Assembly (NCBI RefSeq): GCF_003814705.1
Contig: NZ_RKRA01000001.1
Span: 1,550,001 to 1,614,000, forward strand
Direction: 5' to 3'
Origin: Georgenia muralis
Lineage (GTDB): Bacteria > Actinomycetota > Actinomycetes > Actinomycetales > Actinomycetaceae
Length of the DNA stretch: 64,000 nt
This document shows positions 43,776 to 52,575 of this stretch, one piece after another (the stretch's first letter is position 1; every line of letters begins with the position of its first letter). Below the pieces are notes generated by a model. It searched no databases. It was not told where the DNA came from and saw nothing but the letters and a program-made list of their open reading frames with translations. A program made the position numbers and the translations under genes.

Positions 43776-44851
43776 CGGCTGCCGACCACGATGACGTCGT
43801 CGGGGTGCCAGCTCAGGCCGACGCGCTCCCCCTCGTCGGCGGCCCCGTCCAGCCGCGGCGGACCGGAGGCGTGCACCACACGTCCGCCGTCCAGCCGGAC
43901 CCGGTAGCGCCACGCGGAGCCGAGGAACGCGGACTGCTCGACGGTGCCTGCGAGGCCGCCTGCCTCGACCGTGCCCACCCGGACGCGGTCGGTGCGCAGG
44001 ACCACCGTCACCGGCCCCTCGGGGAGGTCCTCCCCTGGGATCGGGAAGGTGAGGTCAGGCGCCTCGAGGACGGTCGTGCCGCCGTCGCCGTGAACGGCCC
44101 GGCCGTCGACGACGTTGCCGCCGCCGAGGAAGTCGGCGACGAAGGGCGTGCGTGGGCGGTGGTACAGCGCCGCCGGGGAGCCGACCTGCTCGACGACACC
44201 GGCGTTGAGCAGGATCAACCGGTCGGAGATCGTCATGGCCTCCTCCTGGTCGTGGGTGACGAAGAGGGTGGTCACCCCCACCCGCCGCTGGAGGTTGTGG
44301 AGCTCCTCGCGCATCTCGAGGCGGAGCTTGGCGTCGAGGTTGGACAGCGGCTCGTCCATCAGCAGGACGCTCGGGCTGACGGCGAGCGCGCGGGCGATCG
44401 CCACCCGCTGCTGCTGGCCGCCGGAGAGCTCGGCCGGACGGCGGGCGCCGAGGCTCTCGAGACCGACCAGGGCGAGCATCTCCCGCGCCCGCTCGTCTCG
44501 CTCGGGCTTCCGCACCCCTCGGCTGGCGAGGCCGTAGGCCACGTTGTCGGTCACGCTCAGGTGCGGGAAGAGCGCGTAGTTCTGGAAGACGAAGCCGAGG
44601 TCCCGCCGGGCCGGCGGGACCCGGACGAGGTCGCGGCCGCCCATCTCGATCCGACCCGCACCGGCGGGCACGAAACCGGCGATCGTCTTGAGCAGCGTGG
44701 TCTTCCCGCAGCCGCTCGGCCCGAGGATGCTGACGAACTCACCCTCGGCGACCTCGAGGGAGACGTCCTTCAGCACCGGGGTGTCCCCGTAGCCGACGGT
44801 CAGCCCGTCGACCCGGAGGAACGGTTCGGGGGTCTTGGCCCCCTCAGCCAC
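43772..44851 (-). CDS. ABC importer ATPase (PotA-like, with TOBE domain)
   Basis: 359 residues. Walker A GPSGCGKTT (about 45), Q-loop FQNYALFPHLSV, signature LSGGQQQRVAIARAL, Walker B LLMDEPLSNLD and H-loop FVTHDQEEA. The C-terminal TOBE domain (from about residue 285) ends in VGLSWHPDDVIVV. Drives uptake of a spermidine-type small molecule. The start overlaps the binding-protein gene by eight bases. Confidence 0.93.
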   Translation of the reverse strand: MAEGAKTPEPFLRVDGLTVGYGDTPVLKDVSLEVAEGEFVSILGPSGCGKTTLLKTIAGFVPAGAGRIEMGGRDLVRVPPARRDLGFVFQNYALFPHLSVTDNVAYGLASRGVRKPERDERAREMLALVGLESLGARRPAELSGGQQQRVAIARALAVSPSVLLMDEPLSNLDAKLRLEMREELHNLQRRVGVTTLFVTHDQEEAMTISDRLILLNAGVVEQVGSPAALYHRPRTPFVADFLGGGNVVDGRAVHGDGGTTVLEAPDLTFPIPGEDLPEGPVTVVLRTDRVRVGTVEAGGLAGTVEQSAFLGSAWRYRVRLDGGRVVHASGPPRLDGAADEGERVGLSWHPDDVIVVGSR

Positions 44852-45974
44852 CGAAGATCTCGTTCCAGCGGTTCTGCCAGTCGGTGAGGTTCGGCGTGAG
44901 CGTGGCGTAGTCGACGAAGACGTAGCTGTCGAAGGTCTCCAGGTCCGCGCTCACCGCACCCTCGAACGCCGCCGGGAACTCGGTCGTGACGTTCGACGTC
45001 GGGTACCACATCGCCTCGGCGAACTCGGCCTGTGCCCCCGGGTCGAGGAGGCTGTCGAGGAAGGCGTAGCTGGCGTCCTTGTCCGGGGCGTTGGCCGGGA
45101 CGTAGAAGGTGGTCACGGCCGCGGTCGCGCCGGACTCGGGGTACGCGAACGCGATGTTCGGGTCCTCCTGGGCGAGCGCTGCGGCGCGCCCGTCCCACCA
45201 GGGGGCGAGCCAGGCGGACCCCTGCTGCAGTGCCGTCTGGACGCCGACCGCGTTGTTGGGGGTCACCGAGACGGCCGGGGCCAGCTCCTCCAGGCGGCCG
45301 AACGCGGCGTCGACGGCCGCCGGGTCGTCCAGCGTGCCGCCCTCCTCGTGCACCAGGCCCGCGAACCACTGGGCGCCGGCCTGGAAGGTCAGCGGGAGGG
45401 CCGCGACGTGGCCGGCGTACTCCGGGTCCCACATGTCCGACCAGGCGGTGGGCGGGGTCTCGACGAGGTCCTTGCGGTAGGCGATCCCCAGCCCACCGGC
45501 GGAGAACGGCACGCCGTACTGCTCGCCGTCCTGCTCGAACGCCTCGGCGAGGGAGGGTGCGACGTCGTCCCAGTTGCTCAGGCGCGAGGTGTCGATCGGC
45601 TCCACGAGCCCCTCCTCGACCGCCTGGATCTGCTGCTCGGGCAGCAGGATCATGACGTCGAAGGGTGCGTCCCCGCCCTGGGAGGCACGGAGCTGGGCGA
45701 ACCACGTCGCGTTGTCGCCGAGCGCGACCTCGACGGCTCCGCCCGTCTCCTCCTCGAACGCGGCGACCGCGCCGGCCTGGACCGCGGCCGCCCACGGGTC
45801 GCCGTACAGGGTGACCGTGACGTCGCCGCCCGCCTGCGGCGCGTCGCCCGTGGTCGTCTCCTCGGCCGGCTCGGACCCGCCGTCGGCGCCCCCGTCCGTG
45901 GTGGGTGCCGCGCAGCCGGCCAGGGCGAGGGCGAGCGCCGTTCCGGCCAGAGCGAGGGTGCGCACGTGCTTCAT
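44844..45974 (-). CDS. ABC importer substrate-binding lipoprotein (PotD/thiamine/iron type)
   Basis: 376 residues. Lipoprotein signal MKHVRTLALAGTALALALAG followed by the lipobox Cys (LAGC) and a Thr/Glu/Gly-rich spacer. The mature part is a group-I/type-II binding protein (VTVTLYGDPWAAAVQAGAVAAF at the start; WYPTSNVTTEFPAAF near the end). It is first in the operon and faces the divergent hydantoinase genes over a 187-base gap, so the ligand may be the substrate of that enzyme. Confidence 0.9.
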   Translation of the reverse strand: MKHVRTLALAGTALALALAGCAAPTTDGGADGGSEPAEETTTGDAPQAGGDVTVTLYGDPWAAAVQAGAVAAFEEETGGAVEVALGDNATWFAQLRASQGGDAPFDVMILLPEQQIQAVEEGLVEPIDTSRLSNWDDVAPSLAEAFEQDGEQYGVPFSAGGLGIAYRKDLVETPPTAWSDMWDPEYAGHVAALPLTFQAGAQWFAGLVHEEGGTLDDPAAVDAAFGRLEELAPAVSVTPNNAVGVQTALQQGSAWLAPWWDGRAAALAQEDPNIAFAYPESGATAAVTTFYVPANAPDKDASYAFLDSLLDPGAQAEFAEAMWYPTSNVTTEFPAAFEGAVSADLETFDSYVFVDYATLTPNLTDWQNRWNEIFGG

Positions 45975-46161
45975 GGGGGCTCCTTGCGGATGGCGGAGAC
46001 GAGGCTCCGGTCGGGGTACGTCGACCCATCCCACCCCGACGGCCCGATCCCGCGCCACCGCGACGGGGGTCGTTCCCGGATCGCGAGACGGCATCTCGAC
46101 AGGCAGGAGGCCCGCCACCGGGGCGCGGGTAGGGTGACCCGGCGGCGAAGGGGGAGTGCTG

Positions 46162-48255
46162 GTGCGAGACATCCGGATCGGGATCGACGTCGGTGGCACG
46201 TTCACCGACTTCGCGGTCGTGGGCCAACGCGCCGACGGCACGACGGGCGTGCTCGAGCACAAGACCCCCAGCACGCCCGACGAGCCCGCCCGTGCGGTGG
46301 TCACCGGGCTGGAGGAGCTGGTCGCGCAGGGCATCGACCTCGCGCAGGTCCGGGCGGTCGCCCACGGGACGACCATCGGCCTGAACGCGATCATCCAGCG
46401 CTCGGGTGCCCGCGTGACGCTCGTGGTGTCCGCGGGGCACCGCGACCTGCTCGAGATCGGTCGGGCGCGGATGCCGCGCTCCTTCGACCTGCACGCGACG
46501 CCGGAGGTCTCGCCCGTCCCCCGCGACCGGGTGGTCGAGATCGCCGCCCGCCTGGGGTTCGACGGTGTACCGGTGGCGGCACCGGACCGCGACGAGCTCG
46601 ACCGGGTGGCCCGGGACGTACGCGCCACCGAGCCGGACGTCGTCGCCCTCGTCCTGGTCGGCGGCTTCGTCGACCCGGCGTTCGAGCGCGAGGTGGCCCG
46701 GGGGCTCCGAGCCCGGCTGGACGGCCTGGAGGTCGTGGCGGCCGCGGCCACCTGGCCCGAGATCCGGGAGTACGAGCGCGGTCTGGTCGCCGTTCTCGAG
46801 GCCTACATCCACCCGCTCATGACCGGGTACCTCACCGACCTCCAGGAGCGGCTGTCGCGCCTCGGGCTGACCGCCCCCCTGTACATCACCGGCTCGAACG
46901 GCGGCACGCTCTCGGTGGCGGCCGCGCTGAGACGGCCCCTGGAGACCGTGCTGTCCGGCCCGGCCTCCGGCGTCACCGCCGCCGCCCGGACGCTCGGGGC
47001 CGGCGGCCGGGCGGTCACCTTCGACATGGGCGGCACGAGCAGCGACATCGCCGTCGTCCTCCAGGGCCGCGGTGCGCTGACGACGGGGTCCCACGTCGGT
47101 GGTCTCCCGCTGATCCTGCCCGTCGTCGACGTCAACGCCATCGGCGCCGGCGGCGGCTCCATCGCCTGGATCGACACCGCCGGGGGGTCGGCCGCGCTGC
47201 GGGTGGGCCCCCGCAGCGCCGGCGCCGTCCCCGGGCCGGCGTGCTACGGGCTCGGCGGTGTCGACGCCACGATCACCGACGCGTATCTCGTCTCGGGGTT
47301 CATCGCCCCGGAGCACTTCCTCCACGGCGAGGTCCCGCTCTTCCGGCACCGGGCGGTCGAGGCGCTCGCCGGCGTCGCCGACGACCTGGGTCTGCCGGGC
47401 CGCGCCGACGAGGACGAGCGGGCGGTGGCGGCCGCCGACGCCGTGCTGCGCGTCGCGACGGCGCAGATGGCCACCGAGCTGCGCAAGCGCCTGGCCGAAC
47501 GCGGTCACGAGGCGGCGGACCTCACCCTCGTGCCCTTCGGTGGGGCCGGTCCCACGCACGCCGCGCTCCTGGCGGAGGAGGTCGGGGTCACCGAGATCCT
47601 CGTCCCGGGCGCGGCGGCGACGTACTGCGCCCTCGGCGCCGCCGTGGCGCCGCTGCGGAGCGACTTCGCCCGGAGCCTGCGGCGGCCGCTGACGGAGGCC
47701 ACGTTCCGCGACGTCCGTCAGGTCCTGGACGACCTGCTCGTGCGGGCCCGAGCGTGGATCGTGGACAACGGGGCACCCGTCGAGGCGTCCGTCGCCCGGG
47801 TCACGGCCGACATGCGGTACCTCGGGCAGGCCTACGAGATCACCGTCCCGCTGACGGAGGGCCCGCTCGAGGATGCGGTCGAGCTGACGACGGCGCAGGT
47901 CGTCGCAGCGTTCGGGGCCGAGCACGAGCGGCTCTACGACTTCTCCGACCCGACGGCGACCATCGAGGTCGCCACCGTGCGGCTCGCCGTCGTCGGGCCG
48001 GAGCCGGTGCTCCCGGAACGGCGGCGGGGCGCGGCCGACGGCACCGGCGCCGCCGCCGAGCGACGGCCCCTGAGGTGGTACGGACGCTGGCACGAGACCG
48101 CGGTGGTGGAGCGCTCCGTGATCGGGGTGGGCGGAGCGGCCGTCGCCGGCCCGGCGCTCGTCGAGCAGGGCGACACCACCGTCGTGGTCCCACCCGGGTG
48201 GGCCGCGGCAGCGGACGAGGCGGGAAACCTGCGCCTGCGGAAGGACACGCCATGA
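46162..48255 (+). CDS. hyuA: Hydantoinase/oxoprolinase subunit A
   Basis: 697 residues from GTG 46162 (GGGGG spaced seven bases); GTG 46156 is too close to that site. The actin-like ATPase fold shows IRIGIDVGGTFTDFAVVG at the start, AHGTTIGLNAIIQRSGA, and VTFDMGGTSSDIAVV (phosphate loops), and LVPFGGAGPTHAALLAEEVG. With subunit B it opens hydantoin, 5-oxoproline, methylhydantoin or acetone-carboxylase-like substrates at the cost of ATP. ATGA overlap with subunit B. Confidence 0.93.
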   Translation: MRDIRIGIDVGGTFTDFAVVGQRADGTTGVLEHKTPSTPDEPARAVVTGLEELVAQGIDLAQVRAVAHGTTIGLNAIIQRSGARVTLVVSAGHRDLLEIGRARMPRSFDLHATPEVSPVPRDRVVEIAARLGFDGVPVAAPDRDELDRVARDVRATEPDVVALVLVGGFVDPAFEREVARGLRARLDGLEVVAAAATWPEIREYERGLVAVLEAYIHPLMTGYLTDLQERLSRLGLTAPLYITGSNGGTLSVAAALRRPLETVLSGPASGVTAAARTLGAGGRAVTFDMGGTSSDIAVVLQGRGALTTGSHVGGLPLILPVVDVNAIGAGGGSIAWIDTAGGSAALRVGPRSAGAVPGPACYGLGGVDATITDAYLVSGFIAPEHFLHGEVPLFRHRAVEALAGVADDLGLPGRADEDERAVAAADAVLRVATAQMATELRKRLAERGHEAADLTLVPFGGAGPTHAALLAEEVGVTEILVPGAAATYCALGAAVAPLRSDFARSLRRPLTEATFRDVRQVLDDLLVRARAWIVDNGAPVEASVARVTADMRYLGQAYEITVPLTEGPLEDAVELTTAQVVAAFGAEHERLYDFSDPTATIEVATVRLAVVGPEPVLPERRRGAADGTGAAAERRPLRWYGRWHETAVVERSVIGVGGAAVAGPALVEQGDTTVVVPPGWAAAADEAGNLRLRKDTP

Positions 48256-50231
48256 CGCTCACGAACGTCGACCTCGGCATCGTCGCGGCCAAGCTCGCTG
48301 CCGTCTCGGAGGAGATGTGCCTGACGCTGCAGCGGACCAGCCGGTCCCTCTACGTCAAGGAGACCGCCGACTTCTGCTGCGCCGTCGCCGGCCCGGACGG
48401 ACGGTTCGTCGCCTACCCCAAGGCCATCGGCGTGTCCGGCTTCGTCGGGCTCGACGTCCTCGAGACCGTCCGGGCCGCCGAGGTGGCCGGACCGCTCGAA
48501 CCGGGAGACGTCGTCGTCGCCAACGACCCGTACCGCACGGGCGGTCTCGCCACCCACCTGCCGGACATCCAGATGGTCGCGCCCTACTTCCTCGACGGCG
48601 AGGTGGTCGCCTACGGGTGGGCGTTCATCCACTGCTCCGACATCGGCGGCCGCGTGCCGTCGTCGGTCTCTCCGTTCAACGACTCGATCTTCGCCGAGGG
48701 GCTGCGCATCCCGCCGGTTCGCCTGGTGCGCGGCGGGACGACTGTGCCGGACGTCGAGGCGCTCCTCCTTGCCAACACGCGTACGCCCGAGGCGAACCGC
48801 GGAGACCTCCAGGCCATGGTCAGCGCCCTGGCCACGGGGCGACGCCGGGTCGGCGAGGTCGCCGCACAGCACGGCCGCGCCGCCGTGCTGGAGGGCGGGG
48901 AGAGCGCCGTGGCGAGGACCCGCGAGCGCGCCCGCGAGGCGCTGCGGTCGCTGACCGACGGCACCTACCGGTTCGTCGACCTCCTCGACAACGACGCCGT
49001 CTCACCGGTGCCGGTGCGGATCTCGGTGACGGTCACCGTGGACGACGGGCGCATCCACATCGACTTCACCGGCACCGACCCGCAGGTGGCAGCGGCGTTC
49101 AACATCGCCTCCTTCGGCCGGCCGCACGCCTGGCTGACCACGCGCGTGCTCGCGCTCATCGGCACCATCGACCCCGACCTCGCTCTCAATGGCGGGCTCA
49201 TGGACCTCATCAGCATCACCGCGCCGCCCGGGAGCGTGGTCAACGCCGTCGAGCCGGCCGCCGTCGGGGTCCGGCACGCCACCGCCTCCCGGGTCAACGA
49301 CGCCCTGTCCGGGGCGCTCATCCAGGCGGCTCCGCGCATCGTTCCGGCGGCCAGCAGCGGCGTCGTCATCCCGGTGGTCCTGGCCGAGGAGACGGGCGCG
49401 GGGCAGAACGTCCAGGTGGTCGAGCCCATGGTCGGTGGCACCGGGGGACGCTACGGCGGCGATGGGGTCGACGGCCGCGACGCCGGGATCTCCAACCTCT
49501 CGAACAACCCCGTCGAGACTGTCGAGGCCGAGCTCGGCGCCCGGATCCTGCGGTACGGGCTGCGGCCCGACTCCGGTGGCCCTGGCACCTGGCGCGGCGG
49601 CATGGGGCTCGAGCTCGTGTTCCGGGTGGACGGGACCAGCTCCCTCCTGGCCCGTGGCCTGGAGCGGCAGGTCTTCGCGCCCTGGGGGGCGATGGGCGGG
49701 TCCCCGGGGCTGACGGCGGAGATCGTCATCAACGAGGGGACCGACCGAGCCGTGCGGGTCCGCACGGTCGACGTGCTGCCGCTCGACCCCGGCGATGTCG
49801 TGACCATCCGGACCCCCGGTGGTGGCGGGTACGGCGATCCGTTCGAGCGTGACGTCGCCGCCGTGCTCGACGACGTCCGCCGGGGGCTCGTGACACCTGA
49901 GCGCGCGCGCGCAGACTACGGGGTCGCCGTGACCGATGGCCTCACTCTCGACGAGACCGAGACCGCTCGCCTTCGCGAGGAGCGCCCGAGCACCGGCTCG
50001 GGGCGTGGACGCGCCCGTGAGCGCTGGGACGCCGTCTTCACCGAGGATCTCCACGACGCGCTCGTCGAGATGGTGGGCGCCCTTCCGGTCGGCCGCCGGA
50101 GCGCTCGCAAGATCGAGGTCGTCCGGGAGGTCCTCGCCGTCCTCCCGGCCGGCTTCCCCGGGGTCGACACGGGGGACGGGGAGCTCGAGGCGGCACGACG
50201 CCGGCTCGGGGCGCTGCTCGGCGGGTCGTAG
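48252..50231 (+). CDS. hyuB: Hydantoinase/oxoprolinase subunit B
   Basis: 659 residues. The family start VDLGIVAAKLAAVSEEMCLTL and core blocks DVVVANDPYRTGGLATHLPD, HCSDIGGRVPSS, FNIASFGRPHAW and NNPVETVEAELGARIL are all present, and the terminal TPGGGGYGDPFERD is typical. The C-terminal 100 residues (from about 555) extend beyond the usual HyuB length with an Arg-rich patch and a helical end. Immediately after its stop lies a hairpin now split by an IS30 element. Confidence 0.93.
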   Translation: MTLTNVDLGIVAAKLAAVSEEMCLTLQRTSRSLYVKETADFCCAVAGPDGRFVAYPKAIGVSGFVGLDVLETVRAAEVAGPLEPGDVVVANDPYRTGGLATHLPDIQMVAPYFLDGEVVAYGWAFIHCSDIGGRVPSSVSPFNDSIFAEGLRIPPVRLVRGGTTVPDVEALLLANTRTPEANRGDLQAMVSALATGRRRVGEVAAQHGRAAVLEGGESAVARTRERAREALRSLTDGTYRFVDLLDNDAVSPVPVRISVTVTVDDGRIHIDFTGTDPQVAAAFNIASFGRPHAWLTTRVLALIGTIDPDLALNGGLMDLISITAPPGSVVNAVEPAAVGVRHATASRVNDALSGALIQAAPRIVPAASSGVVIPVVLAEETGAGQNVQVVEPMVGGTGGRYGGDGVDGRDAGISNLSNNPVETVEAELGARILRYGLRPDSGGPGTWRGGMGLELVFRVDGTSSLLARGLERQVFAPWGAMGGSPGLTAEIVINEGTDRAVRVRTVDVLPLDPGDVVTIRTPGGGGYGDPFERDVAAVLDDVRRGLVTPERARADYGVAVTDGLTLDETETARLREERPSTGSGRGRARERWDAVFTEDLHDALVEMVGALPVGRRSARKIEVVREVLAVLPAGFPGVDTGDGELEAARRRLGALLGGS

Positions 50232-50323
50232 CCGGGGGCTCGTGAGCATCTGACGACGCCGCGCCGACAGGTTGGCGCGGCGGTGAGTCCCGGCGCCTCG
50301 ATCGGACCGGGCCCCATCCGCTC

Positions 50324-50350
50324 GCCGAAGACAACGTCAGGAATGTCCTG
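50324..50350 (+). terminator. Left half of terminator-like hairpin split by IS30-family element
   Basis: gccgaagacaacgtcagg (50324-50341) would pair with cctgacattgtcttccgc at 51599-51616, 16 of 18 positions. Removing the element and one CTG copy restores one hairpin with a short AATGTCC loop, 93 bases after the hyuB stop. Sequence is close to the hairpin after ykoC. Confidence 0.72.
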
Positions 50351-51599
50351 GGTGGGTTCTCGTGGTGGATGCAACACCTTGAGAATCGAGGTGTCGTATG
50401 GGTTGTCGTCCTCCGGTCCGTCGTGAGGTGCAGCGGGAGTTCTGGCGTTTGGTGGCCGGGGGTGTCTCGACGGCGGCGGCCGGGGAGGCGGTCGGGGCGA
50501 GCCTGACGTTGGCGCACCGGTGGTTCCGTGATGCTGGCGGAATGGCACCGATGTCGCTGGCAGACCCCACGGGCCGCTACCTCTCCTTCGAGGAGCGGGA
50601 GGTCATCTCCCTCGAGCACGCCGGCGGTGTCTCGGCCCGAGGGATCGGTCTGCTCCTGGGCCGTTCCCCCTCGACGATCACCCGCGAGCTGGCTCGTAAC
50701 GTCGGCGCCCGGCAGACCGGCTACCGCGCCTCTCGCGCCCACGCCAAGGCCGCGGAGCGGGCCCGGCGGCCCAAGCCGTCGAAGGTCGAGACGAACGAGG
50801 CGCTGCGCGCCTACGTCCAGGCCAAGCTGGCCGAGGACTTCTCCCCGGAGCAGATCAGTCACCGCCTGCGCGTGGACTTCCCTGAGGATGAGTCCATGCG
50901 CATCGGCCACGAGGCGGTCTACCGCTCGCTCTATCTCCAGACCCACGGCGCGCTGACCCGTGAGCTGACCAAACACCTGCGCACCGGCCGGTACCTGCGT
51001 CAACCACGCAAGCGCCTCGACGGGCGCACCAACCGGTCCTTCATCACCGAGGACATCCACATCAGCGCCCGACCGCCCGAGGCGGCGGACCGGGCCGTGC
51101 CCGGGCACTGGGAGGGCGACCTGATCGTCGGCCACGACAACGGCTCCGCGATCGGCACGCTCGTCGAGCGCACGACCGGGTTCACCATGCTGCTGCACCT
51201 ACCCGTGAACCACGCGGCACCGACCGTTGCCAGCGCCCTGGCGGCCAAGATCCAGACCCTGCCCAAGGCGCTGCGGGCCTCCCTGACCTGGGACCAGGGC
51301 ATCGAGATGTCCAAGCACGAGCTCGTCACCGCCGAGACGGGGCTGCAGATCTACTTCTGCGACCCCCACTCGCCGTGGCAGCGCGGGACGAACGAGAACA
51401 CCAACGGCCTGCTGCGCCAGTACTTCCCCAAGGGCGGCGACCTCTCGGTCTTCCCGCCCGACTACCTCGACTACATCGCCGCCAAGCTCAACGCCCACCA
51501 CGCAAACGCCTACAGTGGCGAACACCGGCCGAAGCCATGGACAAGTTCCTCACCGAGGCCACCTGACCAGCAGTGTTGCAACCACCACGAGAATTCACC
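50351..51599 (+). mobile_element. IS30-family insertion sequence
   Basis: 1249 bp. Terminal inverted repeats: left ggtgggttctcgtggtgg.. and right (reverse complement) ggtgaattctcgtggtgg.., continuing to tgcaacac; 24 of 27 identical. Flanked by CTG direct repeats (50348-50350 and 51600-51602), the short duplication expected for IS30. It is inserted in the loop-proximal side of a hairpin, a preferred target type for this family. Confidence 0.88.
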
Positions 51600-51603
51600 C
51601 TGA
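50398..51603 (+). CDS. IS30-family transposase with frameshifted C-terminus
   Basis: 401 residues as read. N-terminal HTH (PPVRREVQREFWRLVAGGVS and RGIGLLLGRSPSTITRELAR), DDE core with first Asp in HWEGDLIVGHDNG, second in LTWDQGIEMSKH, and Glu in RGTNENTNGLLRQYFPKG. Near 51497 the frame departs from the family: after YIAAKLNA the shifted frame gives PRKRLQWRTPAEAMDKFLTE, the normal IS30 ending, stopping at 51566. A one-base deletion therefore replaced the last ~25 residues by an unrelated tail. Catalytic residues are intact, so activity is uncertain. Confidence 0.88.
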   Translation: MGCRPPVRREVQREFWRLVAGGVSTAAAGEAVGASLTLAHRWFRDAGGMAPMSLADPTGRYLSFEEREVISLEHAGGVSARGIGLLLGRSPSTITRELARNVGARQTGYRASRAHAKAAERARRPKPSKVETNEALRAYVQAKLAEDFSPEQISHRLRVDFPEDESMRIGHEAVYRSLYLQTHGALTRELTKHLRTGRYLRQPRKRLDGRTNRSFITEDIHISARPPEAADRAVPGHWEGDLIVGHDNGSAIGTLVERTTGFTMLLHLPVNHAAPTVASALAAKIQTLPKALRASLTWDQGIEMSKHELVTAETGLQIYFCDPHSPWQRGTNENTNGLLRQYFPKGGDLSVFPPDYLDYIAAKLNAHHANAYSGEHRPKPWTSSSPRPPDQQCCNHHENSP

Positions 51604-51616
51604 CATTGTCTTCCGC
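51600..51616 (+). terminator. Right half of the split hairpin
   Basis: Begins with the second CTG target copy and contains the arm ctgacattgtcttccgc, complementary to 50324-50341. It shows that the IS30 element interrupted a pre-existing palindrome downstream of hyuB. Confidence 0.65.
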
Positions 51617-51697
51617 CTGTTGTTCTCACGCCGGGTTGCGATGGGTCTCGCTCTGCGGGCGGGCGTTGGCGCCGGTCACCGGCCCGGGCTAGCGTGA

Positions 51698-51795
51698 GGG
51701 CAACCCCCGGGGAGCGCCGAACGGCGCTGAGAGTGCGGAGAGTCCGCAGACCCGTTTACCTGATCCGGTTCGTACCGGCGTAGGGAGCAGGGCAC
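51698..51795 (+). promoter_or_regulatory. TPP riboswitch (THI box)
   Basis: The conserved pyrimidine-sensor part cgctgagagt (CTGAGA at 51727-51732) and the pyrophosphate-sensor part acctgatccggttcgtaccg followed by gcgtaggga (about 51758-51786) occur in the right order and spacing, with helix P1 formed around ggggagc and gcagg. It is followed by the thiamine-precursor transporter ykoFEDC, so high TPP should shut the operon off. Confidence 0.92.
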
Positions 51796-51799
51796 CTGC

Positions 51800-51817
51800 C
51801 CCACGTGTATACGTGGG
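51800..51817 (+). promoter_or_regulatory. Expression-platform hairpin
   Basis: CCCACGT-gtat-ACGTGGG forms a perfect 7 bp stem with a four-base loop just after the TPP aptamer and 40 bases before the ykoF start. It could be the switching element (terminator or ribosome-site control); no U-run follows. Confidence 0.55.
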
Positions 51818-51856
51818 CGGGTCTCGACGTACCCGCGGGCCCGAGAAGGGACCGTG

Positions 51857-52564
51857 ATGAGCACCCAGACCGACCGCACCACCACCGCACCGGCACCGGC
51901 CGACGCGCCCGCACCGGCCGATGCACCCGCACCGGCGGCCACGCCCGACGCGCTCGGCGTCGGGATGCGCCTGAGCCTCCACCCGCACACCGACGACTTC
52001 GTCGGGGTCATCCTCGGCGCGCTCGCCGACGTCGAGGCCGCCGGCCTCACCGCGGGCCTGGTCACCGAGACCGATGAGGTGAGCACCTACGTCGGCGCCC
52101 GCACCGCACCGGCCGAGCAGCGGCTGGCCGCGTACCTGACGGCGCTGGTCGCCGCGGCGTCGCGACGCTCGGGCGGCGGGCACGTGGTCGCCCACGTCCT
52201 GCTCTCCCGGGGCTGCCCGGGCGAGGTGAGCTGCGACCTCGCCGTCACCGGCCTGCCGGACGCCGAGCCCGTCGAGGTCGAGCCCACCGGCATCCGCGCG
52301 GCGGCCCAGTGGTCCCTGTACCCGCTCCTGGACGGCGGGTCCGACGGCGGCGACCACATGGCCCACATCGAGGGCGCGATCGCCGCCGCCCAGCGCCGCG
52401 GCGTCGCCGCGAGCCCGGCGCACTACGCCACGAGGCTCACCGGCGACGTCGCCGACGTCGTCGCGACCGCCGTCGACGCCTGGGCGCAGGTGGGCACCGA
52501 GGTGCCGCACGTCGTCACCCACCTGACGATCTCCGTGGGCTCGCCGAGCCCGGCGCAGGCGTGA
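51857..52564 (+). CDS. ykoF: YkoF-type thiamine/HMP-binding protein
   Basis: 235 residues from ATG 51857 (GAGAAGGGA upstream; a GTG three bases earlier is possible). After a Pro/Ala-rich leader (PAPADAPAPADAPAPAA) two YKOF/HMP-binding repeats follow: GVGMRLSLHPHTDDFVGVIL, then the second copy starting QWSLYPLLDGGSDGGDHMAH. YkoF binds thiamine or its hydroxymethylpyrimidine moiety in the cytosol and accompanies the YkoEDC ECF transporter. TPP riboswitch upstream. Confidence 0.9.
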   Translation: MSTQTDRTTTAPAPADAPAPADAPAPAATPDALGVGMRLSLHPHTDDFVGVILGALADVEAAGLTAGLVTETDEVSTYVGARTAPAEQRLAAYLTALVAAASRRSGGGHVVAHVLLSRGCPGEVSCDLAVTGLPDAEPVEVEPTGIRAAAQWSLYPLLDGGSDGGDHMAHIEGAIAAAQRRGVAASPAHYATRLTGDVADVVATAVDAWAQVGTEVPHVVTHLTISVGSPSPAQA

Positions 52565-52575
52565 GGGGGCCGACG

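Noticed and set aside
46084-46098. CGAGA-cggca-TCTCG as an operator for the divergent hyu/ABC genes
   Set aside because: Short arms in a GC-rich region; kept only as a hint in a finding, not as a feature.
44835-48251. Very long open frames on both strands across the ABC/hydantoinase region
   Set aside because: They are out-of-frame or antisense to strongly supported genes, Arg/Pro/Gly-rich and without family resemblance; they result from high GC.
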